DNA from: Isoetes taiwanensis
Taxonomy: Eukaryota; Streptophyta; Lycopodiopsida; Isoetales; Isoetaceae
Length of the DNA: 64,000 bases
Direction: 5' to 3'
Assembly (NCBI GenBank): GCA_021234155.1
Contig: JAJEKV010000011.1
Span: forward strand, 21,098,677-21,162,676
A program made the position numbers and the translations under genes. This document shows positions 23,099 to 33,905 of this stretch, piece after piece. Under the pieces are notes generated by a model that worked only from the letters and a program-made list of their open reading frames with translations, did not search any database and was not told where the DNA came from. The first letter of the stretch is position 1, and the number at the start of each line of letters is the position of its first letter.

Positions 23099-24175
23099 TG
23101 CAGTGAAGTGAATCCATGCATAAATGTTAGTATAACATTGTAAACTTGGGCATGTAACAGCCTTGTAAACTTGGGCATGTAACTTGTTCATGTGTTGTTT
23201 CAGACATTTTCTTCTATCAGTAGTAACAGAACCATATTGTAACCATTGGTTCAACCATATTGTAACCATATTGTCAACAAAATTCAAAGTGTTTTAATAT
23301 CAAGTGTCTTCTTTCTCTTGTTTTTTTTGTTGGGTGCCCGGATTGTCAACTGCCTGTATGGAACAGCTGTTCAATGAATTGAACAAGTGTTTAAGTAATG
23401 AAGTTTTACAAGTAAACAAGTCCATTATTTCCTATCATCTTTGATCACTTGTATAATGTTTAAGTGTGTTGGTAGATAATGTTTAAGTGTCTTCATTATT
23501 TCATGAAGTGATGATGCTTAAATATTTCGAGTTCAATAACTTGTGCTTTTGTATTGAGTTCAATAAGTTGTGTGTTTCTATTGTCTTCTTTGTGTTTGTA
23601 ATTTAAACAGTTCATAACTTGTGTACTTGTGTTCAATATTCAGTAAAGTTTTAATTGCATTTTCAAAGTGTTCAATTCAGTATTTGTCTGGTCTCGTGTT
23701 TCAAGTATTCCATTGTAAACAAGTATTCAAGTATTCAAGTATTGCTAACCCTCAAAGTTTCAGTACATTTAACCTGTTGCAAACCACATTTTCATGAAGA
23801 AGACTGCTCACAATTTGCTAAAAGCTCATATATTCCATTGTAAACAAGTATTGAAGTATTCAAGTATTGCTAACCCTCTGAGTTTCAGTACATTTAACCT
23901 GTTGCAAACCACATATTCATGAAAAAAAATGCTCACAAATTTGACAACCATAAATATTTCATTCATTTGAAAGGCATTTACATTGTGAGAGGTTCAATCT
24001 TTCTGCCTTTACAAAATAGGCACAAAATCATTGACATAGTGTCAATGGATTGACATACATCCTATACAAAATAAACATTGTAGTTCATGTCATTTGAAAA
24101 GGGATCTTCACTCTGCATAATAGAAACATGAAACTGAATTAACATACACATAGATGTAGTTGCAAGATCAATAAG
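23099..24175 (+). repeat. Intergenic region of copy B with a 125-bp tandem duplication
   Basis: Between the convergent 3' ends. Units starting TATTCCATTGTAAACAAGTA at about 23706 and 23831 share GCTAACCCTC, CATTTAACCTGTTGCAAACC and TTCATGAA. Shorter duplicated words (CTTGTAAACTTGGGCATGTA) lie near 23.14-23.18 kb. No gene seen. Confidence 0.8.
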
Positions 24176-26712
24176 TTACAAACCTGGCAAGTGTAAAGAG
24201 ATCTTATGTTTAACAAACTGTTCCAGTATCATGGCTTCTTCATCACTGTCATCATCACGAGCATCAGCATCTTTGGCAGCAACAGATGGAATTGAAGATA
24301 CTGCAACTTGGACAGGAACAAGAAGAGATGGAATTGGAGGTGCTTGAGCTGAAGGGGCTTCAACTAATGGTATTACAACTTCAAGAGGAACATGAGGAGA
24401 TTCAAATGAAGGAGCCTGCACTATAGGTACATTAGCTTCCACCTGTGCTGAAAATAAAGGAGCTGGAACTAGAGGTGCCGCGATTCTGAGGGGCTTCAAA
24501 AGGTCTTTGGAACTAGAGGTGCTGCAGCTTATAGGGGCTTCGAAGGTCTTTGGAACTAGAGGTGCTGCAGATTCTGTGGGGGCTTCAAAAAGGTGCTGCG
24601 ATTCTGAGGGGCATCAGCAATTGAAGGTTGTATAGCAAAGAATTGTAGATGTCGCTTGGTTCAAACCCACAAATTTGCAATCTGGCTAGAGTTGAAGGAC
24701 TCAGCTTGGTTGCTTAAAGTATCATCTAACAGCAGAAAATGATAATTAGTATCTGCAATTTAAAAACACATCATTCTTTGAAATGAAATGTAGCACATGT
24801 ATACCTGTGGGAGCATCCTGTTGTAGGTTCTTCTTAGAATCCTTTGGTGTATTCTCCCCACATTTTTTTTTTTGGTAACCACTGGCTGCTTACCTTTTGG
24901 TCCAGCCTTCTTTGTACTCTTTGGCTTATCTGTAAGGCAAGTAAGTTCAAAATACAAACATAAAAGACATTATTTTATAGCTAGAACACTCACCAGAAAC
25001 TGCAGATACATGCTCACGTGCATTCCATTTACTAGGTCTACCTTTACGAATATTACAGAGTTTCTTTTGTCCACCTTCTTCTGCAATTGGTAAGGATTCT
25101 ATTACTATTGGTGCAGGTTCAGCCTCAGAAATCCCTGGACCTGTTTGATCCTTAGCAGCTATAAGATTAGCATGTTCTTCTCCCTTCCTTTTCCTCTTGG
25201 CAGCAACTGCAAAAAACACAAGGCTGTAAGGTTTATAAACTGCAATTAATAAAGACATTTATCAACATACTAACCTTTCTTGGGTGATGTCATAGACCTT
25301 GTTATACGTCTCTTGACCTTCACAGGTTCAGTTCAGAGACTTGACCTTCCTCTATGTCTTCATCATCTTCTTCATGAGCAACAGGTTCTTCCTTATACTT
25401 GTTGGTAGGTAAGGAATCCAGGTAGCCAAGCTCAACATATAATTCTGTAGGCACTTCACTCTTGCAAACTATGCAAAGAAGGTTCTCTATACAAACTTGG
25501 AAACAAAACAAGTGATACTTGTGTCCATATTTTAATTCAACACGAAATATATAATCTGGATTGAATTCAAACCCACATACTTGACAACCAGAAACAAGAT
25601 TAATCACTGTCAACTTACCAGAACTCGGTCTAATAATGCTTCTGCTAGCATAGTGCTCACGTAGGTGCTGCAAATGTTTAGCCCTCTCTTTGTATTCAGA
25701 AAAATCCAACATTTTGGCCTGCAAGGCATTGTTCAAACCTGTTAACTTCTCCTCCATTGCTTTACTGTTTCAACTTTCCTTTTCAGAATTGTGAGCAAAG
25801 ACAAACCAAGCTTAGATTCATCATCACAAAGCTTAGCAATAGCATTATCCTCATCTGGAAAGTCTTCAACCATAATCTGAATATCACGTTTAACAATTTT
25901 AATACTTTTGGAAACAGAGGTTGCAGCCTCATCAAAGCCTGCAAGCAAGCCCTCATTTCTAATTTTCTCAATTTCAACCTCTTTGATTTGCTGCTGCAGA
26001 TACTTGATGGAATCTTCAAAAGCTAAATATTCAGCTTCTAAATAAGAAACACCCATATTAATATTCTCCAAAGTAGTGTCTACTTGATCTGTTTTATGCC
26101 TTTTGTTCCTATTTGAAATCTCAATTCTTTCAAAAGCAAAGGTAGCCCAATCCAACAAATACTTACTTGGGTTCGATTTAGCTCTTCTAGTGTGCTGCCA
26201 AGCAAATGCACGGGCAAAAATATTTCTGGCCTCATTGTTTTTCAAACCATCTTGATAAACCCTGTTAATTAAATCCTTCAGACGATGTTCAAACTCTGGC
26301 CTAATTGCTGATACTTTTATCTTGTTGTCTTTCTTCACTTCCCCAGTCCAAACTGTTAAGAAATCACCCCTGGTGCAATCTGCCCAAGTTATAGTGCTTG
26401 GATCCTTGCCCTCATTGCACAAGCCACGATATTCTACAAACTGCTGGACTGTGTAAGCTTTCTTCATCTGCAAAGCAAGCATCAGAAAAGTTAGGCGATT
26501 CAAATTAAAAAAGAACAAAACAAATAAGTCTTGAATCTTGAATCTTTCTTAACTTCAAAGACAAACGAGAAAAATCGGGAAGGATGACACCTGAGACATG
26601 GATTTTTACCTCTTGTATGGTAGGCGGCTTGTTTGGTTCTTTTGCCGAGATGCCGATCTTCAACTAAATCCTCTCTGAGGTTTGTACCAGCCCGCAACAT
26701 CGAGCGGGGCAT
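24176..26712 (-). CDS. Copy B accessory gene: helical domain, coiled coil, RING-like finger, acidic tail (probably broken)
   Basis: Spliced gene. Exon 1 is likely 26712-26610 (MPRSMLRAGTNLRED) with a GT donor. Exon 2 starts after an AG at about 26467 (MKKAYTVQQFVEYRG) and stays open for about 240 residues: N-terminal domain (ITWADCTRGDFLTVW, LINRVYQDGLKNNEARNIF, FARAFAWQHTRRAK), then a long coiled coil. The next open stretch (25757-25320) carries the RING-like finger: CQVC, GHKYHLFC, C and CIVC, then ELYVELGYLDSLP and an acidic run. Later exons hold a basic KRRITRSM motif, a Lys-rich segment, an Ala/Pro/Val-rich repeat (about 24.2-24.6 kb) and the tail DDDSDEEAMILEQFVKHK. A frameshift between the acidic run and the KRRITRS motif (about 25.33 kb) suggests damage unless splicing removes it. 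The gene lies convergent to the transposase in all copies. Confidence 0.72.
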
Positions 26713-27179
26713 GGCAATTATGAGAAAGTACCAGTGATTCATTGGCAGCAAAAGTTCATAGCTCTGGCCTCAAACCATAGCATGAAATCATAGGTCTGGC
26801 TTCACGCACAAAATGTGCGTCAAAAGGATTTTAGGGTAAAGCAAGAACGCAATTGAAAAAAAAAGGGGGGGGGGGGAGGGAAAACAGAAAAGGAGGGAAA
26901 AAAACTTCTTTAGGGGGGTGCTGAAGGGGTGCTTGCCATGCGCATTTTTGCCCCCCAATATTGTGCTTAGACCCAACACAGCATTGAAGAATTGAACCAA
27001 AACTGAACAGAAGCAAAAACACTGCTCCCACATGGCATTCCACCATACAGAGACTTCCAGCATTGAAGAACACAGCCAGTTGAAAAAACAGCCAGTTGAA
27101 AACTTGAAAACCTGGCATCACACTCTGCCAGTTGAAAACTAATGAATATAAATCATAAAAAAAAAATAACAGAAAGTAC

Positions 27180-29640
27180 ATGCATACTTACATCATATAG
27201 ACTGCGCATTAGAGCCCTCGCCAACACCCTGTGCATTATCAAACTGTTCGCCAGACCTAAAAATTCAATATTAGAAAAATAAAATATCTAACTTAATGAA
27301 AACTGAAGTACTTACAACTTCTTCGCGAAAATTCCTGCATCAGATAAGTACTAACTTGAATGATAACCTTGTCAATCTTATTACCTTGAAATGTGATATT
27401 CCCACCAAAACGACGGTCGACACTACAATCTGGAAAATATTTCTTGAGCGCCGGACTATGCTCTAAAACAATATCCAAATCTTTACAATACTCATCATCT
27501 ATCTCGATAGGCAAATTAACACTTCCATTAACATTAGTAATATCCGTTAACGGATTCTAAACACTTGATCTGACAGCTAATCCAGCAGCTTTCCCGGAAC
27601 TTGATCCAACCAATCCAGCATTTAAGTTTTCAACATTTAGACGAAAAGCATCACTGTAAACCTTACCATGCTGTAGGACATCCATCGCTGATAGTCTGGA
27701 TTTCTGTGACCTGTGATAGCCATTCCAACCTCAATAGGAACTCCACTTACAGACATCTGCGTGATTGTTGTTGACCTGCAACTCTTGTTAGTGAAATTCC
27801 CAACAATTCCACATACTTCTGTCATCTCCCGCAGCCAAATCGAAATGCTCTTGCTAGATGTATGATTTGTATTGTACCAGACCCAAGTTCTGTACTTACA
27901 AATTGCCTGCAGAAAAATGAATCTTCCCCCAATCTTATCCTTTACTTCATAACGTGGCAAGTGGCTCTCAAGATGCCTCCAGGTTTCGATTACATCCGTC
28001 TCATAGCATCTGACAGGTTGACGGAAGTCCTCAGGCCTACACTTGTTAATGCCCCCATTCCAATTCTTCGACGTTGTCTCACAATATTCTATATACTCTC
28101 TCAAAAAATCCTTGCCAACATTAATCTGAAAATCCCTCACCTTACGTAACTCTCCCCCACCTCGAATCAAGAACCTAGTCATGCAATAAAAAGCGAATCT
28201 TTTTTGCAGACCTGACGGAGTATTCACCTGATGCATAGGATGTGCCAAAATCCTGTTCTGATCGTCCCTGCTCAGAATGTCACTTTTCTTCCGTGTTGGT
28301 AGTGCACCTGCACTCGCAGACTCCTTCATAGCGATCTCCAATGCCTTTTTTGCCCGAAAAAAATTTCCATCACTGTAAATATCTATCAGCTTTTCTTCCT
28401 TCCTTGTCTGCAAGATTCTTGAATCTTGTGCTCTCCTCAATATTCTGTTAAAGGTACGGAATAGATTCTGCAAACTGCAGAATCTACTAGTTAGAAAAAA
28501 TTAAAATAAATGAAATAAATAAAAGAAATAAAAAACTTACGAATCCGGAGGGTACTTCATGCCATCCTGCCGATGCACACGGAGCATGAACTTCTCAAGC
28601 ATATCAGCAAACTCATTTAATGGAATGTCCTCAATTGGAGTATCAATTGGAATATTATTGCAAACCCTCCATGCATCGAAACGCCCCCTTGCCCAATCAT
28701 CTTTTGCTTCTGAAGCATTAGGGCCAGCTGCATCAACCTTCTCCACTAACAGTGGGTCCAATTCCTTAATTCCAGAAAGATTCAATGATTTTCTTTTCTT
28801 CTTGGAATCAGCAACATTCTGCACAGCTGTAGGAGTACCAAGACTACAAAGAGTAAATGGAGGACATTCAGCTTCATCACATTCCTTGCGATCCCCTACC
28901 AGAACCCCTAAATTAGACCCTGCAAACACAAGAAAATGATGAGTTAGAAACTTGCACAAGCTTGTCAAAAATATTACAAACACAAAAAAACATACCTTGA
29001 TTCGAGCTCGGATCTATAGTAACACTAGAAAGCACACCTACAGCAATGTTTTCACTAGAAAGGACAGCTGCATGCAACCCGTACTTGAAATATTATAAAC
29101 ACAAACAGCAACAAGTTTAAAGAACATAAACAGGATGCCTTTACCTGCATTTCTAGACAAATCCATAGCATTAGACGACTCCACCACTGAAACAGCAATA
29201 TTACCTGCATGCAAGTAAGTTAGACTCTAAAATACTAAATACACAAAAGATACTCAAACAAACGAAGCTGGAATGAAAAAAATACCTGGATTCAAGCACT
29301 CCAAGACACCAGAATGCCTTGCATCCGTTCTAATATCTCCATTTCCACCTGCATTTCACAAAAATCAAGCTCTGTTAGCCAGAATCAAGAAATACAAAAT
29401 AAAAACTAAACTATTACCTATAGCAACTTCATCTGAAACGATAGAAGGCTGAGCGCCTTGAAGAACTGGATAAAAGTTCAAGAAAATAAGAAAAGATCCC
29501 AGAAAACAATTGTGCAAAGCCAAAAATGGTGCACTGCCTCCATGCGCCATGATCTTGGCCTTTTGACGTGCTACAGCTTTGGCGCGACGCACACCAAACT
29601 CACGAGCAGGAGGACGGCGACAGGGTTCCGTTGGCGCCAT
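27180..29640 (-). pseudogene. Crypton-like tyrosine recombinase gene, multi-exon, decayed
   Basis: Minus-strand gene, probable start at about 29640 (MAPTEPCRRPPAREFG). Several small exons lead to 28983-28537 (acidic/Lys-rich, ending DGMKYPPDS) and the catalytic exon 28473-27637. The catalytic exon shows KKSDILSRDDQNRIL, then LIRGGGELRKVRDFQI (first catalytic Arg region) and TNKSCRSTTITQM (K/H-x-x-R box). GVPIEVGMAITGHRN follows, with a candidate nucleophilic Tyr in RWMSY. This order is that of Crypton/KCTD-ZMYM-type tyrosine recombinases. After RWMSY the frame shifts, and a stop (TAG) occurs near 27558. A last exon ends QSI-stop near 27197. The enzyme class cuts and joins DNA through a phosphotyrosine. 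This copy is not functional as it stands. Confidence 0.8.
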
Positions 29641-29703
29641 AGCTCTGCTTCGATGAAAACAGAGCAAAAAAAAAGGGGAAAAAAATTTCCGAGCCAGTTT
29701 CCA
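29641..29703 (-). promoter_or_regulatory. Upstream region of the tyrosine-recombinase gene
   Basis: Read on the minus strand: CATGGAAACTGGCTCGG, a pyrimidine-rich run, GCTCTGTTTTCATCG and then ATGGCG. Similar arrangements precede ATGGCG at about 31.16-31.21 kb (+) and 32.20-32.15 kb (-). This points to a shared 5' module of one repeat family. No TATA box could be assigned. Confidence 0.45.
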
Positions 29704-29828
29704 TGTTGTGGTGGCATGCCACGTGGTCGCAGTTTCCAGTGGGACCGGTGACCCCCTCCCGGCTCCGCCGGTCGCAGGACCCCACCGGTCCACACCGGAA
29801 ACTGCTCCCACCTGGCATGCCACCATAC
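29704..29828. repeat. Large foldback hairpin 1 (GC-rich, about 125 bp)
   Basis: The left arm TGGTGGCATGCCACGTGG...GCAGTTTCC is the inverse of the right arm GGAAACTGC...TGGCATGCCACCA. The core CCGGTGACCCCCTCCCGGCT...GGACCCCACCGG can pair within itself and closely matches the core of hairpin 2 at 32.2 kb. The right-arm sequence occurs once more in direct orientation at 27.03-27.06 kb (CTGCTCCCACATGGCATTCC). Confidence 0.85.
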
Positions 29829-29859
29829 AGAGCCCTGATTAATTCTTGGAGCAAAGCCC

Positions 29860-30900
29860 ACAAAAAAGTTTTCAATAGGTCTGGGAATGAATTAGGGAAA
29901 CGGAGCTATCGCTTCCCCAACAGTGCTGTAAAAAAGAAGAGGCTGAACTCTGCGTATAAGTCGGGCATGGATCAAATGCAGGACCAGTTCAATCTTAATC
30001 TATTGGGCTAGTTGCCTCTATTATTTGCTTGTGATATAAATAAAAGAGATCCTCACAAACATCTGCTGATAAGCTTACTACATCATATTCTGGCTTTGAA
30101 GATCAAAGGGAAAGGTCTCTGCGTTTAAAAACGACAGTCTTAAGACCCAGCTCTGGCAATCTGGGAACTTAAATTTGAAACAAAAGGCGAAGATTTCTAG
30201 CCCTTTCTCATAGCAAAACCCTGCGTTATTTTTCACGAATAAATTTCTTTTCACTCTGCTCAAAATTGCAGAACTAGACAGAAGCCGGCCTGACACAAAA
30301 TTAAAGCTGCTAGATTGAAGCATTCAATGTTTTTTAAAATATTCTCCCTTCAATCGCATGTTCTGTGATTGAAATTTTGGCCAACTGGACCTCTTTTTAG
30401 TGCTAATCTGGGTATCAACTTATAACCCTGAAGTCGAATTTTCTATTTTTATGGTCTCCTGCTTGAATCACAGAATTTTTTATGCCCTACTTGCTTTCCA
30501 AAATAGAGCTTTCACTCTCAGATACTCTGCCCAATGGAAACTTGGATCCATTCTTGCATGCAGAATGCGAATTATCATGGAATTTGTCCACAAAAGTGTA
30601 GATGGAATTCAATTTTTGTTGCTAGAATACACAGGAAGAACCAGATTATAACTGTGCAAGAATTGAGAGCTCTCGCAGAGCTGAGGATTTTGCGGTCTGA
30701 CAGACATGAACCCATCAATTTTAGGAGGTCGAAGTTGATCCATTATGTGGAATTCACAGACTGGACAGAGTTCCGAGCAATTCCACTGTAGAATTTCGCC
30801 CAGATGGAGATTAAATTCTAACGGCGAATCGCCCGGCACGCCAAGCTACACAAGCGCAGCAGCTTCTGATCAAACGTGGCTGAGCCATCAAACGTGGCAA
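29860..30900. repeat. Second copy of the dispersed repeat of 11.27-11.52 kb, then unassigned sequence
   Basis: 29.86-30.17 kb is related to 11.27-11.52 kb as described there. The two copies can still be followed across GGCTT...AATCAAAGG and CTTAGACC/CTTAAGACC. Beyond that the segment is AT-rich with short open frames and no recognisable domain. Confidence 0.6.
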
Positions 30901-32197
30901 CGATGGTGAGCCGCCCACTTTAGGGGTGCTCACCTTTTGCAATGCTTTAAAATAGAGCCTTACCTAAGATATTTAACATATTTAAACCCCTTTGGTGTAA
31001 TCTGCTATTCCATACTAGGCTTTACACAATATAGAAATTGGGTCGCATTTTTTAGGTGGGGTGTAATGTGGTACTGCCACGTAGCACTCTCCTACAATGC
31101 GGAATGGAAGATGGGTACCCAAATTCCGCGTGACAGGTTCTCCCGGTTACACCTCCCTCCCCTGTTTTTTCCCCTTTGTTCCATTGTTTCTTCTTTGTGT
31201 CGGCTATGGCGTTCCTCTGTTTCTTCTCTGTCTGATTTTTCCATGGCTTTGATCTTGCGGACTGGTAAAATAACTTCGAATTTTCAGCTGCCTACACATG
31301 AACCAAGGATCTTAGTGTTGTTGCGACTAAGAGGCAGGCTCTGATACGCTTGGAAGCTGCAACAAGACGAAAACAAAGGAAATAGCACCAACGGATGCCA
31401 AAACAAAGCAATAGAGCACTAAATATGGAAGATGAAAGATCTGATAGCATGAAAGGACGTCCAAGAAGAAGTTCTTGGCCTATATTGGTCGCCAGATTGC
31501 CAGATTTTGGCAGCCAAAATACAAGGCAAGAATGCCGCTTCTCAATACCCTTCTCAATCTTAAGCAAAAACACAGCAGTAGAACCTTTCCCTACCATTTA
31601 AGGCAAGAAATAACCTGGATTATTGTTCCCATTCACGGATGCCTGTAAATACACTGCAGAAAATTTCATGTCCAAAGATTCTTGCCGGATTTTAGTAATC
31701 GTATATTGAAGCAATTATTTCTTGCAAATAATGTGTCCTAAAACACAGAAAACTAAAGGTTACGAAACGGATTCAAGGAAGAATGCAGAGATTCACAGGG
31801 TCTTTTGCGAGCATTGCCCTTGGTCAGGGATGGCTGCAGACATGGATTTCGTGGCATGCTCTAAAACTGCCGCAAAACAAGCAGACAATACAGAGCTTTA
31901 CCGGAATGGGGCTGGGAAATCTCATTGCACTGAAAGGATTCCCTGCTTTTGTAGCTTTCTTTGCATCACTTGCAAACCACGACATGCAATTAAACTGCCG
32001 AGCTCAAAACTGCTTCAACAGATTAAAAAACCACTGTCTTTCTAACCACAAAATCGCCAGAAGCCACGATCAGCGTATTTTTGGACTCAAGAATTGCCAA
32101 GCAAACTCGGGCGGCCAAGAATCAAGAAAACCGGCAAAGCAACAACCTAAGCGCCATCGCCGAAGAAAAACAGAGCAAAAAATGCTCCCCAATTTCT
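30901..32197. repeat. Mixed repeat fragments with two opposed ATGGCG 5' modules
   Basis: At 31.05-31.21 kb (+) GCCACGTAGCACTC and GCGGAATGGAAGATGGG precede CCCCTTTGTTCC...ATGGCG. At 32.20-32.15 kb (-) GCTCTGTTTTTCTTCGGCG precedes ATGGCG. The two modules face each other about 1 kb apart, which could be the remains of an internally deleted element of the tyrosine-recombinase family. Downstream frames are short and unrecognised. Confidence 0.45.
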
Positions 32198-32326
32198 ATA
32201 TTGTAGGGGAAAGGACAACGGTCCTGCTTTCCGGTGCAGCCGGTGACCCGCTCCCGGCTACCGCCGGTCGCGGGACCCCACCGGCTGCACCGGAAAGCAG
32301 TCCCCTTGTTCCTTTCCCCTATACAT
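32198..32326. repeat. Large foldback hairpin 2 (about 130 bp)
   Basis: The left arm (TAGGGGAAAGGACAA, CCTGCTTTCCGGTGCAGCCG) is the inverse of the right arm (CGGCTGCACCGGAAAGCAG, TTGTTCCTTTCCCCTA). The GC-rich core (CCGGTGACCCGCTCCCGGCT, CGCCGGTCGCGGGACCCCAC) matches hairpin 1 almost base for base, while the outer arms differ. Confidence 0.9.
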
Positions 32327-33747
32327 ATTTACCAAATGTGTCGTCCCACGTTAACGTCCCCTAAGCTAATAATTACGAAGGTGCACTATAACATTAACAT
32401 GGAGTCTCCTATTTCAATGACCACACCATATCAAATAATATTATGTTACCTTGTACAACATACATGTTAATCTTTACAAAATGGTCGTAAGTTTGGCGTA
32501 ACATGGCCAATAACCCACTAAATATTCATCGCCCATCCTCAACTACCAACTCGATGTCCTTGGATCCTGTAAATCGAAACAAACCATTAAATCTCAGTTC
32601 AAATCAAACAATCAATGGTTTTTTTTCAAGTTCCCTAAATGCGAGTTTTTAGAGCAATTTATGCATTTTTATAGCCTGATTTGTTGCAACAGCGAGAAAT
32701 TTGGGTTAGAACCTTGATGTCATATTGTGGTCCGATGAAGATCGACAGTGGAGAAATCAAAGCTCCACTTCCACCGAAAATGCCATTCAGAAAGAAATAG
32801 AATTTACCTTTGACCAATGTCGAAGCGTACCAACATGTAGAAAACATAGAAATAATATATACTCCGTCACTAATCTTTGCGCATACACATCCAAAGTATA
32901 GAATCTATTGCAAGTTAAGACGTGGCCATATCCAATTAAATTGTGAAAGGTATGACTTTTTCAAAAGGAATGTAAAACACAAGAATTCTAGATTTTCAAA
33001 TCCCAACAAGAAAAACATAAATGATTTTAATGTTGTGTACTACAACTAGGTATTCCTTGAATTATTTTTTTTTTGCCCATAACAAATGTTAGGCGTATTC
33101 CTCTCCCAAACCCAAAACTAGTGTTCCCCTCCCAAGCCGCCCTTTTTTAACGGTTCCTGCCAACCTGGCAATACCACATGGCGACCACTGGCGGCAAGCC
33201 TGCCATCTCAATCCGATGCTAACAAAGCAGCTCCCACTGCCTATTTCGAGGTGGCACCCGATTTACGGGTGCTCACTTTTTTCTATTGGTTTAAATAAAT
33301 CATTGTTTTATTGTCTCAACAAATTTTTACCTATGATATAAAACGTGTTGTTGTCCCCAATGGTATCGCATATGTGGTATAAACTTTTTTACCCATGGCA
33401 TGAAATATGTTATCACCCCTAACGCCTTAGGCCTATTTATCAATGCCTATAGGCATAAATATGTCATCCATTGGCATCCAGTAGTCTAAGAACTACTAAG
33501 GTGCACCATAACCTTAGAACTAGAAAAACATGATGGCACCGATACATATTGGTGCAACATAAATGTAACATAGAATCTCTCCATGTACATTAGGGGCATT
33601 GAAAATTGTTTCCCAGAGTTTGGAGTTGTTCATATTCAACAAGTAACCTCGCATTATGTCTATGCATGCCTGCTGTGTTTTGGCATGTTCATTTGGTCTG
33701 ATAGAGCAGCCACCACAACATGCAAGAGGTATTGGATATCTAACTAG
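32327..33747. other. Intergenic, no gene recognised
   Basis: AT-rich sequence with short open frames lacking any recognisable domain. The word GGGTGCTCAC with a T-rich tail occurs at 30.92 and 33.27 kb in direct orientation, perhaps ends of degraded elements. Nothing firmer can be said. Confidence 0.4.
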
Positions 33748-33905
33748 TGTTGGGTCAAAGCGTGTAGGTGGGGTGCATATTTGCGCCAGCCAAGCAACCC
33801 CTAGGCACTCTGGAACTCAAATTTTTGAACATGGATTTTTTTAGTCGAGCCCGTCAGAAATCAAAATTTAGGGTTTTCTCGAGCCCTCCAGAGCACGTTT
33901 TTTGT

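Larger units (their letters stand above)
19699..26974 (-). mobile_element. DNA transposon copy B (perfect 27-bp TIRs, 4-bp target duplication)
   Basis: The ends are perfect inverted repeats of 27 bp: left 19699-19725, starting GGGTCTAAGCACAATATTGG, and right 26948-26974. They are flanked by AACA at 19695-19698 and 26975-26978. Length is 7,276 bp. A GGGGTGCT word recurs just inside both ends. The DDE gene runs left to right and the accessory gene right to left, so B is inverted relative to A and C. Strand here is given by the accessory gene. The perfect TIRs make it the best-preserved copy, although its transposase gene has stops and a frameshift. Confidence 0.93.

Noticed and set aside
24176-24620. 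Ala/Pro/Val-rich repeats as a separate structural protein gene
   Set aside because: The frame leads into the conserved acidic tail shared with copies A and C, so it is the 3' end of the accessory gene.
19699-26974. TTAA-specific (Kolobok/piggyBac-like) assignment
   Set aside because: The duplications differ among copies (ATCT, AACA, TGTT, TGGA) and none is TTAA.
30921-33290. GGGTGCTCAC words at 30.92 and 33.27 kb as ends of a fourth large transposon
   Set aside because: They are in direct, not inverted, orientation and I found no matching 4-bp duplication.
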